Notes under the pieces: generated by a model
The model's input: only the letters and a program-made list of their open reading frames with translations
Told to the model about the DNA's origin: nothing
The model's database searches: none
Program-made: the position numbers and the translations under genes
From: Formicarius rufipectus
Lineage: Eukaryota > Chordata > Aves > Passeriformes > Formicariidae
DNA length: 64,000 nt
NCBI GenBank assembly: GCA_013399695.1
Contig: VXAU01001334.1
Location: 838,316-902,315 of the forward strand
Reading direction: 5' to 3'
Shown here: one piece after another, positions 14,201 through 25,400 of the stretch
How positions within the stretch are numbered: position 1 is the stretch's first letter
How the letters are laid out: the number at the start of each line of letters is the position of its first letter

Positions 14201-15390
14201 AATGGAAGGCAGGTAGAGGTTTCTTCTTGTTAGCTTGGTCACAAATGTAGTGGCAAAAAGAAGACTTGTTTTTTAACATAGTACTTACTCTCCTTTAAAT
14301 TTTTAAATTTGTTTTTTTAGTTTCTTCTGTGCAGGTGAAGATCATTGCCTTTGGCAGGTGGGTAGCTTTGTGAGAGAAGGCTCTTGTACAGCTTGTCTCT
14401 GCTGCCACTGCTGTATTTTCATCGCCGTGATAAGTTTTTGAGGCAGAAAAGTTGGAGTAATCACAGCTCATTGGTCCAGTCGATTGTTTTTTGGTGGGTT
14501 GTTTTTGGGTTTTGGTTTGGTGCTTTTTCTAGAGAAATATTTTATGTGTCAGAAATTCAGAGGCCACCTTAAGCTGTGTTTGACTTCGCAGTGTTCCCAG
14601 TTCACTTTCATCTATCCTCAGCAGCGCACTTTGTTAGAAGTCCTGCATTAGCTTTTCTGTTGTTAAACTATCTTCATAAAGACATCCTTTTGTATACTGA
14701 CCTTGTGGCTCACTTAGTTCTTTTATGGAAGGGTAGGTTTTTCATATATCCTGTCCTGATTAATGTATAAAAATGCAGGATTTATTATTACTGTGGGAAA
14801 TCTTGTATTTCAGCATTGTTGAATCAACTTTACGTAACTGTTATCACTTTATTGCTTTTTGGTACTGGGGGTCAAAATCTGAATTGCCTGTTCCAGATGT
14901 GTATTCCTGGACTGATGGCTAAAGGTGAATAATAGCTTATTAGTGGGATCTTAGCCTGTGTATATATACCTACAGGATATTCTTGGCCTTCCTTGCTGCC
15001 TGGCTCATATTTAGCCCACTTTCTGCCCAGACCCCCAGCTCCATTTCAGGCAACTGTGCCCAGTCCAAGGGATTAGTCCAGATCAGGTACAGGAGTTCAT
15101 GTTTGCCTTGCTTAATTCCTTGAAGTAGGATGGCAGAAGGAATTCAGAGGTGCAATTCTTAAGTTTATGGGGTGAACGTGCTACATAGCTTGGGATTTTT
15201 TTCCAGTGGTTTAGGAACTTTTGGAGTTCCTCCAAAGTCATACCTGATTTTAAAGTGTTATTATAAATTGAAATATAGTATACAAATAATCTTCAATACC
15301 TTTTCAGATCTTGGCATACTTTATTAATAAAATAGAGGAAGAGAAAAAGATGCAATTTGTGCATTCTTAGTTTGTGTTTTACTTCTTGAT

Positions 15391-15737
15391 AGAATCACAA
15401 AATCACAGAATGATAGGATGGTGTGGGTTGGAAGGGACCTCAAAGGTCAGCTAGTTCCAGCCCCCTGACCTGGGCAGGGGCACCTTCCACTAGGACAGGT
15501 TTCTCCAAGCTCATTCAGGTTTTGAAAACTGCCAGGGCTGGGACATCTACAGCTTCTCTGGGCAACCTGTTCCAGTGTCTCACCACCTCCACAGTGAATG
15601 TCTTCCTTATATCTAGTCTAAACCTACCCTCTCTGTTTAAAGCTGCTACCCCTGTCCTATCACTAGATGCCCTTCTAAAAAGTCACTCTCCTGCTTTCTT
15701 TCAGGCCCTCTTCAGGTACTGGAAGGCTGTTAGAGGG
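15391..15737 (-). mobile_element. CR1 LINE 3' fragment A (5'-truncated)
   Basis: On the plus strand it begins with the reverse complement of the CR1 tail (agaatcac, aaaatcac, agaatgat units) and then GGTTGGAAGGGACCT, the hallmark of a CR1 3' end read backwards. It continues through the usual 'gacctgggcaggggcacc' and 'ggcaacctgttccagtgtctcaccacc' blocks. It stops abruptly at the tail of a second CR1 element that starts at 15738. The 145-codon plus-strand frame over this fragment is antisense and not a gene. Confidence 0.88.
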
Positions 15738-17322
15738 TCACATAATCACATAATGGGTCAGGTTGGGAAAGACCACAGTAGGTCCTCTGGTCCAACCTCC
15801 CTGCTCAAGCAGGGTCGTCCCAGAGCACATTGCACAGGATTGCGTACAGACATTTCCTGAATATTCCTGGTGAGGGAGACTCCTGAACTTCTCTGGGAGA
15901 TCTGTTCCAGTGCGTGGTAAAGAAGTTCTTCCTTCTATTCTTGCGGAACCTCCTGTGTACCAGTTTCTGTCCATTGCCTCTTGTCCTATTGCTCAGAACC
16001 ACCAGGGAGAGCCTGGCTCGACGCTCTTGACACCTTCCCTGCAGATGCATGCATTAATGAGGTTCCCTCTCAGTCATCTCTTCTCAAGGCTGAATAGGCT
16101 CAGTTCCCTCAGTCTTTCCTCATAAGAGAGCTGCTCCAGTCCCCTCATCATCTTTGTAGCCCTCTGCTGGACCCACTGCATGAGTTCCATGTCTCTCTTG
16201 TCCTGAGGAGCCCAGAACTGGGCACAGCACTCCAGATGTGGCCTCACCAGGGCCGAGTAGAGGGGCAGGATCAGCTCCCTCAACCTGCTCTCCGTGCTCT
16301 TTCTAAAGCACCCCAGGATCCCACTGGCCTGCCTGGCCACGAGGCCTCCCTGCTGGCTCATGGACAGCTTGTTGTCCACCAGGACCCCTCAGGTCCTTCT
16401 CCACAGAGCTGCTTTCCAGCAGGTCAGCCCCAGCCTGTGCTGGTGCAGGGGGTTATTCCTCCCCAGCTGCAGGACCCTGTACTTGCCCTTGTTGAATTTC
16501 AGACAGTTTTTCTCTACCCATGTTCCCAATCTGTTGTCCTTCTGAAGGGCTGCACAGCCCTCTGGGGTATCAGCCACTTCTCCCAGCTCTGTGTCATCAT
16601 GAACTTGCTGAGGAGGCATCTGCCCCTTTATCAAAGACACTGATGAACAAGGTAAGCAATACTGGCCTAGTACTGAACCTTGGGGGACACCACTCCTGAC
16701 AGGCCTCCAACTAGATCCCATGCCACTGATTTCAGCCCTCTGGGATCTGCTGTTCAGACAGTTCTCAGTGCACCTCCCTGTCCACTCATCCAGCCCACAC
16801 TTTGAGTTTGCCTATGAGAGTGTTGTGAGACACAGAGTTGAAAGCCTTGCTGATGCTGAGATAGACACTGACCATTGCTCTGCCCTTGTCCATCCAGGTA
16901 GTGTTTTCATCAGAGAACGCAATCAGGTTAGTCAAGCATGAGTTAAATACAGTGAATCCATGCTGACCACTTCTTATCACCTTCTTGTCCTCAGTGTGGA
17001 TAGGGATGGCCTCCTGAATAAGGTACTCCATCACCTTTTCAGAGGCTGAGGTGAGACTGACTGACTGGTAGTTCCCTGGTGTCTCATTCTTTCTCATGTT
17101 GAACACTGGGATGACACTTTATTCCATCATAAGTGGCTTTGCTGTGGTGTGCACCAGCTCTCTCAGCACTTCTTGGTACATCCTGTCAGGACCCATGGAC
17201 TTACGTCTGTCAAGTTTGCCTAGGTGGTCTCTAATACAATCCTCCTTGAGGAACAGAAAGTCTTTCTAACATTTCCTTTACCCTGGTCTCCTGGGTCAGA
17301 TCTTCCTGAGGACTAGTATCAG
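15738..17322 (-). mobile_element. CR1 LINE B with decayed reverse transcriptase
   Basis: This longer minus-strand CR1 copy starts at a tail-like tcacataatcacataatggg followed by GGTTGGGAAAGACC. Translating the minus strand gives, from higher to lower coordinates, RT blocks in several broken frames. They are GNYQSVSLTS and HGFTVFNSCLTN (16786-17106), SGVPQGSVLG (16389-16721), LPLYSALVRPHLE and QQRATKMMRGLE (16074-16379), and SNRTRGNGQKL with THWNRSPREV (15805-16050). The metal-binding F/YADD box is altered to VHDD, and frame changes separate every block. The copy is dead. A plus-strand CR1 fragment interrupts it at 17323. Confidence 0.92.
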
Positions 17323-17536
17323 AGGTGGTTTAGGTTGGAGACTAGGAAGAGGTTCTTCACCCAGAGGGTTGTCAGGCACTGGAACAGGCTCCCCAGGGAA
17401 GTGATCACAGCATCAAGCCTACCAGAACCCAAGAATCATTTGGACAGTGCTCTTAGGTACTGGTGTTGTCCTCTGTAGAGCCAGGAGTAGGACTCAATGA
17501 TCTAATGGATTCCCTTCAGCTCAGGATATTCTGTGG
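17323..17536 (+). mobile_element. CR1 3' fragment C inserted into CR1 B
   Basis: This plus-strand CR1 3' end reads through 'ggttcttcacccagagggtt', 'ggcactggaacaggctcccc' and 'ccaggagtaggactcaatga', and ends at TCAGGATATTCTGTG. It lies in the opposite orientation to the flanking CR1 B sequence. It is therefore most simply a later insertion into B. No clean target-site duplication was seen. Confidence 0.85.
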
Positions 17537-18210
17537 CGATCTTTGTAATTCTTCACCAGACCCTCTTGAGTATTTCTTTGTCTCAGGTGCAGAAGGCTAA
17601 GATAGTGTGGCTGCAGCACTTACTGGGGAAGGCTGAGACAAAAAAGTTGTAGAGTATGTCTGCTTTCTCCATATCCTGGGGAACCACATCTCCAGTTTCC
17701 TTCCAGAGAAGGCCCACATTTTACCCAGTCTTCCTTTTATCGCCAAAATACTTAGCGAAGCTTTTCTTGTTGCCCTTGATGTCCTTAATCAGGTTTAATT
17801 CTGTCGGAGCTTTAGCTTTTGTAACCTGATTCCTGACTACTCAGACAATTCCGCTGTATTCTTCCAAAGCTACGTATCCTTGTTTCCACCCTCTCTAGGT
17901 TTCCTTTTGGTTTTGCCCAGGAGTTCTTGTTCATCCATGCAGACCTCCTGGCATTTCAGCCTGGCTTTCTTGTTGTTGGTGTGCAACAACAGTCCTCTGA
18001 GCTCAGAGGAGGCGATCCTTGAATATTAGGGAGTTTTCTTGGGCCTTTCTTCTGTCCAGCTCTTTATCCCATGATACTTCACCAAACAGATCTCTAAAGA
18101 GACCAAAGTCTGCTCTCCTCAAGTTGGTGGTTTGTGGTTTTTCTTAGCTCCTTGGTGGTTGGAGTGATGTCTATAATGTTGCATTCCTTGCCAAGCAGAA
18201 GTGTCCTGGT
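17537..18210 (-). mobile_element. CR1 B, upstream portion (continuation beyond fragment C)
   Basis: On the plus strand this carries blocks typical of the CR1 region upstream of the RT core read backwards. Examples are 'aaggcccacattttacccag', 'cttttcttgttgcccttgat', 'ttcatccatgcagacctcct' and 'agtctgctctcctcaagttg'. The order and minus orientation match fragment B. It is probably the same element split by fragment C. The right edge is blurred at about 18170-18210. Confidence 0.65.
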
Positions 18211-19147
18211 AGTGAAATGCTACTCATGCATATAATCCCTTACAAGCAGTTTTTACCATTCCAGCCACCAATATTAATCATAAATACTGTTTTGATGTTT
18301 CTGGCTCTGTATCCTTCTTACATTTTACATCAATTATTTCTCTAGGTATTGCCAGACATCTGAAGTGGTTGACCAAGACCTAAGGACTTGGAACATTGGT
18401 GAGTAAATGAAATTCAGATTATATTATCATCTGTGTTTTCACATGCTGGCTGACTCTGAAGTTTGATTGCTCTCTGTAGGATGAAGGATATGCAGTAGAA
18501 GAGTACTTTGGTCTGAGCGCCAGGTTTCTGTTCTGAGCATTCACAGATTTTTAAGAAGAATAGGATGTAGTCTCAGTGACTGCTTTTGATAAGTGAAGCC
18601 TCCTTCCCACACCACCCTTACTTAAAAAAAACTTAAAATATTTCAGGTACAACAGTTCAATCTGCAAGTAGTAACGGGACCCATTGTATTAAAAGAATGA
18701 TGCCTGAATCGACTTCTCAGAATAATGCCATTTAATATTTTAAGTGACTGTATATTCTAAAATACATGATAACCTAAAGTAAGTTAATAAATTACTACAA
18801 GCTGAATTTTTTCTTTCCATAAAATCCAAATTTATTTTTCTGGTTTTTAATTTCCCCTCTACAAACTGTAGTGTCCTCTGTAAAATTACATAATTTCCTT
18901 GATTCCCTAAAGTCATTGCTGATTCTTTTCATCTTATGTGTTAATTACACACTGTTTTGACTAGAGAAGAATGCAGGAAGGATCTAAGGAAAAACTTTTA
19001 AAATTTTGAATACTTTAAAGAGTGAGTTTTGTCATGCCTTTATAATTATAGTATTTGCACTTCCCTGTCTGTAGGTGTAGGCTGGCAAGGAGAGCCTTAC
19101 AAAGGCAGAGATAAATTCACCAACTCCTAACTGTGTTTAATAATCCT
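18211..19147. other. no gene seen; spacer between CR1 fragments
   Basis: AT-rich unique sequence with no open frame worth noting and no tail or terminal repeat. Confidence 0.6.
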
Positions 19148-19438
19148 AGAATAGAATAGAACCATAGAATTGTTAAGGTTGGAAAAAGCCTCCAAGACTA
19201 AGTCTAACCTTTGACTGAACATCACCATGTCAACTAAACTGTGTCACTAAACACCATGTCCAGTCAGTTGTCGAACGCTTCCGTGGATGGTGACTCCACC
19301 ACCTCCCAGGGCAGCCTATGTCAGTGCTTAGCCACCCTTTCAGTGGAAAAAATTCCTCATGTCTACCTGAACCTGCCCTGGCACAGCTTGAGGCAATGTC
19401 CTCTTGTCCTGTTGCCAGCTGCCTGGAAGAAGAGGCTG
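19148..19438 (-). mobile_element. CR1 LINE 3' fragment D
   Basis: It begins on the plus strand with agaatagaatagaaccatag and AAGGTTGGAAAAAGCCTCCAAGA, the reverse complement of a CR1 3' end. It continues through 'accacctcccagggcagcct' and 'gtcctcttgtcctgttgcca'. It is 5'-truncated at about 'gaagaagaggctga'. The overlapping plus-strand 85-codon frame is an antisense shadow. Confidence 0.88.
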
Positions 19439-22400
19439 ATGGAAGAGGAGTATAATAATACTTTCAAAAAGCAACTGCATTTTCTTGCCAAGAGATAGTT
19501 ATTTGGAGTAATGTAATATTTCTGTTTCTCTGGTTTCCATAGTAGAGCCAGTTTATGCAGGGGTGCTAAGATCCTTCCTGGACCTGCACATCACAGCTGA
19601 TGGTTATCCATACTCCAGTGAAATGCCTCAGCAAAGGTAGATGCTGTGCTAGCTCTTAGTGTTGGACAGCTCAGGAAAACAGCAAGTAGTTGGGTAATGT
19701 TACCCTCAGGGCTCTGGTGGGTGATAGTGAGACTTATCACTGAAGATTTGGAGGTTTGATCCCCTCTTTTAATAGCTGACATGTCACCAGATACTTGCCA
19801 GTAATTTGGACAGAGGTTATAATACGAAGGTGCAGTTCTAGGACACTGGACTTTTGTCATCCTAGCTATTCTGGAACTTGCTAGCTGATGTGGCAATTAT
19901 TCTTCGGTGTTACTTGAAAATAAATGTTTTGACTAGCTAGTGTTGTTCCTTCTCAGGTAATAATACTTACCTAACTTTCCTGGATACAGTCCTGGTTGGC
20001 ACTGAAGGATGAGGATTGTGCTTGGGAACAGCTGGAAGAAACCAAGGTGAAGGAAAGCAAGGAGAGTGTCTTTTTGAAGGTCTTTATTTGTGTTGTGATA
20101 ACCCCCAGAGCAAGGAAAGCTGTGGTTTGCTCAAGATATTCTACCTGTCATCTTATCTATGTGCTGGACTTTGCCTCATGATGGTAATGTTGTGACTTCA
20201 GGAGTTATATGCTATGTGTCTGATAAAGTCATGGCATACTTTAGCCAGAAATAGAAAATTTGTTAGTAGTTTTGAGGCAACTAAAGGGTCTCTATGTTAA
20301 ATCCAAATACTTTACAGCAGAATACAGATGGGGACAGGGAGTAGATTTTTGGGTTTATGTTTGGTTTGGAATATATGGCTTTGTTTGTACCAGTGCAGTT
20401 TTGTGGTATGTACATAACAGCACAGAGAGAGGGTGGGGTTTTACCTCTGGAATCGAAAAATAGAGGTGTGGCTGGTGTTGCTGGTTTTGCTTGGTTTTGT
20501 TAGTAACCAGAGTAAATAGGAAGCTACATACTTTTCCCCTTTGAACAATCTTCTTTCTGTGTTGGTGCTTTTCCTTTTCTTTTTTCTTTTTCATATAATA
20601 TATCTTTGTCTACTTTGGAGAACTTTAAGGTGATTTTAAAGGTACCTATCACAAATTACACTCAACTTCCATGTAATAGAAACAATAGCAATGAACTCCT
20701 CTCCTCCCTCCCAGTTTCTGTCCTTTTGTCTGTTATCAGAGGGAAGAAAGGATAAGTTACTGTGTCAGAAAACTATTACCATTTCAAATTCTGTCCTTGG
20801 AAAGGCACTGGGAATTTTCAGATTCTGTAAGCCACATTGAACTGATAATTTTCTTATGGAGTAGAAAATGCAATGGTTAATTTTCATGCTTTTATTTCTG
20901 CAGTATAGACATGGTGATGTCATTCCACAAGCAGGGACTAAATAGCAGTTGCTGCTAGAGAAGAAGTGTGGCATAGCAGATAGAGCTGCCTGAGTCCTGC
21001 TTTTGACTTCTGCCTCTGTTGTTAACCTGCTAAGTGATATTGGGAAAGTTAATTAATTTCTTTATCTTTTTGTTGGCTTGGATTGAAAGGCCTTTTGTCC
21101 AGGCATTGCACCTCAGTTCTTGTTGCTGTACTTTGGTGCCTGTGGATTCCTTCTGTTGGTGTTGTATTGCTGTTGTCACTCGCAGAGTTTCTCATTAGCT
21201 CTCAGGAGCTCACCATGTAGCATGGAATCCTGAAGACTTTGGAATATTTGTTCTACAAGAAGAAAGCTACTAATACTTTTCAGAGCATGGGTTAATGGTG
21301 CATCTGGTCTTGCTCAGCTGCAGTCTGTTGCCAAAAGGGACAGTATCACTTCAGCATGTTCTTTCCCTCTCTTGCATCAGACCCCAGTCCCAAGGTGAGT
21401 TCAAGGTAAGCAGCTGAGTCAGGAAGAAAAGGAACCAAACTGCCTGGAAAGAAAAACTAAATCAGATAACTATGCTGGCCTGGCTTGTCCTGTGCCTGAG
21501 AAATTAGTACCTGTAACAAAAGGGACAAAGATGTAATAAGCAGCTGGATGTAGGTGGGGAGAGTAGTACTGTTTCTTTCAGCAACAGGTAATAAATATAC
21601 CAGATGAAACATAGCATGGAAACCTAGGAGTATTATGAGTTGCATTTACAACCAGGTTTTGAACACAGCAGAAGAATGTCTTACAATGGATGTGACAGCA
21701 CAACTTCAGTTCTGCTGATGTAAGTTGCTGATATTGGATGTTCTACCCTGGAAGTGTATCTTCCTAATACAGCTTTATAGTTTTCTTTTTTTCTGAAGTA
21801 ATAGTCATGTTTGTGATCCACATTATATTACAAGACATATTTCTGGTCCCTACATATAACTTTTATTCAATTTTAATTTAAATTGAAGTCCTCTAAGTCT
21901 TGCAAATTTAGCTAAGTTATTCTTGATATGATACATTCTACAGACCTTGTATTTATAATTTCCCCTTTAAACTCTCTCAAGAAACTTGATTCATCTTTGA
22001 AACTGACTTATGTAATTGGAGTTGACTCTTTGAAGGGCATTTTTCACCCACTGCCCTTTCTCTTAAAAATGTATACAACAGATTAGATGGGTTTCTTTGA
22101 TCTTACTTTCTTTGTGACCCTCATGTAATAAGATCTTGTGTTGAAGGACCTGTCTGTTCTTCCCCACTCACCAGAAGTTTCTATAAAATAAAGAGGGCTG
22201 AGCAGGACCAAAGAAGAGAGAAGTGAAGTGTTAAAATGATTTTGGAAAATGTAAATTTACTTTAATCAAGGAGCCTTTACACATAGCCCACATATGCTTG
22301 TGAAGACGTGAATATTTCCTGTCAATTGCATTCATGGGTGAGGTTGTCCAGTAAATTCAGCTAGGCAAGAGGAGCAACGGTTCAGCAGAAGAAGCAAGTG

Positions 22401-25400
22401 AGCCTCTGAGAACGCTGCAGCCCAACAAGGACCCTGGCTCTCAAGCCGTCAGTACAACTGACCTAGCCAATGATGTTGCTGAAATTTCACATCTGTTATT
22501 TCTTACTGCCCACTTCTTTGGCAGCAGCCAATCTTCATTTTTTCCATTATAGGCAGCTGCTGGAACTAAAACGAGCTTGAGCGCATTTTCAGATGTGCTA
22601 AATAGACTGTGTTTTACCTTTCTTCCCTTCCACTTTTTTCTCCCACGTACTATAGCACATGAACTTGTTTCAAAAGTGCAGTATCTGTCAGTTCTATGCT
22701 ATACAAATGTCTGAAGATAAGCAGATGTATTGGCCTTGTGCATACAAATAATTTCTTAGAACTAGGGCTATCGTAATGTCTGGGAAAAGAGATTTTTATA
22801 AAAAGAAAGAAATCTATATAGACTGAGAAAGACTGAAGTTCAGGAATCACCACTATTATCATTGAAACCTGCTTTCTACCCTGACTGTGACTAACATTAT
22901 GCAGAAAGTAGATCAGTGCACAGAGCTCAGCGGTGAAGTCAAGTACTTTATGACCAAATAGAACTGAACTGCTTGAAATAAATAGTTGCGTTTGCATTTT
23001 TTTTAGGCTGCCTTACCTTTTTTACTCAATGCTTCCTAGAGGAATTCTCGTATATCCTTCTGGCCTTCTCCAGTTTAAGCTATTGAAACTGTCAGACTAC
23101 TTCCCAAAGCTATTAAATGTAGGGAGGTATTACAGCCTCTAAGTAAACTTGCAAGTAACCTGTTGAAGGCTGTTCAAACCTGTGCATATAAATACATTGA
23201 AATATAAGAATACAATTTTTTTTTCTTAATAGTTTATGCAGGCATACCAGGGAAAAAGCATTCAGTGAGAGTTATGGACTGAGAACTGGCCAACCTGGCA
23301 AGCAAAGGTCACTGGCTGAACTTTTTCTGAATAACAGAATAACCAAAATTCCTGTTGCACTGATTTTTAAAATGGCATAAGATAATAGAGGTGTGACTTA
23401 TCAAGGACATCTACTAACATGTAGTCAGGAATTCCTGACAGTCGAGTGAGTGGTCTGGTCGTGCTGCTGCAGTTCTGCATGGGTGCAGTGTTTCCCTCAG
23501 TCCGGTAGCGACAGATCCCTGCAAGGTAATGCAGAAGGATTTGGGACACAGAGTAAACAACACTGAGAGAATATTATCAACTTTCAGTACAATGGAATGA
23601 ATGGGAAGAAAGGATGGGAGAAGGTGAGATAACATATCTGACCCAAAGATGAGTGTCTTTTTATGCTGTACATATCTCCTAAAATACTTTAGGATGCCGA
23701 TGAAAAATGTCTTTTAAATTAGTATCCTATTGTTCTGAAATACTGTAATGGTATTCTGGTGAAATAAAAACCCAGATAAAATTGTATATTTCTGTAATTG
23801 AAAAAAGCCCAAAACTATATCAAATGTAGACTGATTATTTTCTTTCCCAATTTTTATATCTCTTTTAATTTTTTTTTTCTCTAAAGCCATATAGTTTTGT
23901 CAAGTTGGTAGAAGGTTGCCATTGTCCTTTACTGGATGATTTTCAAATCCTCTTCTTACAGAAATCATACAAGAAGATAAATATTTTCATAAATATTCTT
24001 TTGGGGGTAAAATTTAATGCAGTAGACAATGACAAAAAATATAGCCTCTAAAGATTTATGGATTTTATTAAATGAGGAAAAAATTCATTCCCCGCAGATA
24101 ATTATTTTTTTCATGTATTGGAAAACTTGAAGCTGAGAAGAACAAAAAGAAATTCTATCCTAGGGAAGTTGAAAACATCCCTTCTAATTCAACTAGTTTT
24201 CCAGATTGTGTTGAGCATATTTCTCTCTGGAAACTGGCTACTGTTCATATTTCTTCCTGAAACTGTCAAATCCATTAGAAATATAATAATAAAATACTCT
24301 TGCATGCACATATATCAAGACAACATTATACTCGATGCAATTAAAGCATTTTCTAGGACTGCCTTTCTGGCGTTCTCTCCAGTCTATCGTCTCATGGATG
24401 GTTATCAAGCTGTTTTTCATTATTACTGAATTTTTTTAATGATGATTTTCCTGGCAGCTCAAGGGACTCCGCCTCAGAGGTACACCTAGCATACTAATGC
24501 TTATGAAATACAGAGGGGAGGCTGCTTCATCTGCATGTGGAATATCTAAGTGAATCAAAAGAAAATTGACCATATGCTATGGCTTTTAACTGTGTAAGAC
24601 TTATCCTATTTATTTTTACTTCTTTTAATCACCAGCTTATGTATATAGTTCCTTCTTAGTAAAGAAAATCCATGAAAAGTAATAGCACATTTTATTTTGT
24701 GCTACATTTCAGTGAATTATTTCAAAATTCTGTAACTTCTGTTTTAGGATGGTACTCAGCTAACAACAGTAAGATGGGAATTAGGATTAGCCGTAGAAAA
24801 TCATATTTTTAGCATGTTTTACAACAGTCTGAAAGATTGCTATGGTTTTTTTTTCAAATGTGTCTTGAGGCACAGCTCAATATTTCATACCTGTGGAAAG
24901 CCTGTTAGGTGTCATATGTGTTTCCAGGTATTTGAGTACCCTTAAAAGAAACCTAATTAGGTAGACCTTTAATAATTTTACCTGTTAGATCATTAACTAG
25001 CTCTACATGCTGTATTACCTTCTTATGTTGCCTGAGTTTGATTAGCAATTATTATAAAGTGTAACTAAGATGTATGAAGTGTATTACAGCTATCAGAGAA
25101 AAGGAATGATGTAATTGATGAATTCTTGGCTGAGGTTACAAAAGGTATTAAGTGTCTGTAGTTGTGATGGTGTAAGAAAACATCTAGGAAGGAAAAAATA
25201 AAAGGGTTTTTGGCTCCATAGGCCTTCTTCAATAAAACTCTGGAAAAATTAGAAGTTTCTGCATTCACTTATGAACACCAAGTCTCAACTTCTCTGTTAA
25301 AAAGATTTTTGTTTTAAAAGTCAGATTCATGGAATTTCAGTATGGTTGGTGAAAATTAGAGGAACATATTAAGAAAGGGATAAAAAGCAAACAAAACAGT

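Larger units (their letters stand above)
2743..15390. other. no gene seen; unique sequence with simple repeats
   Basis: Apart from the listed simple repeats I see no exon with a recognisable product. The 132-codon plus frame at 11935-12333 lies in a slightly GC-richer stretch and matches nothing. The segment at about 11700-11910 is AT-rich with homeobox-like TAATTA/ATTAAT words and reads like candidate conserved non-coding DNA. It is probably intergenic or 5' intronic to LHFPL2. Confidence 0.5.

Noticed and set aside
15423..15860. 145-codon plus-strand open frame
   Set aside because: It runs antisense through the 3' ends of CR1 fragments A and B; it is a shadow, not a gene.
16236..16643. 135-codon and overlapping 83-codon plus-strand frames
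   Set aside because: Antisense to the RT coding part of CR1 B.
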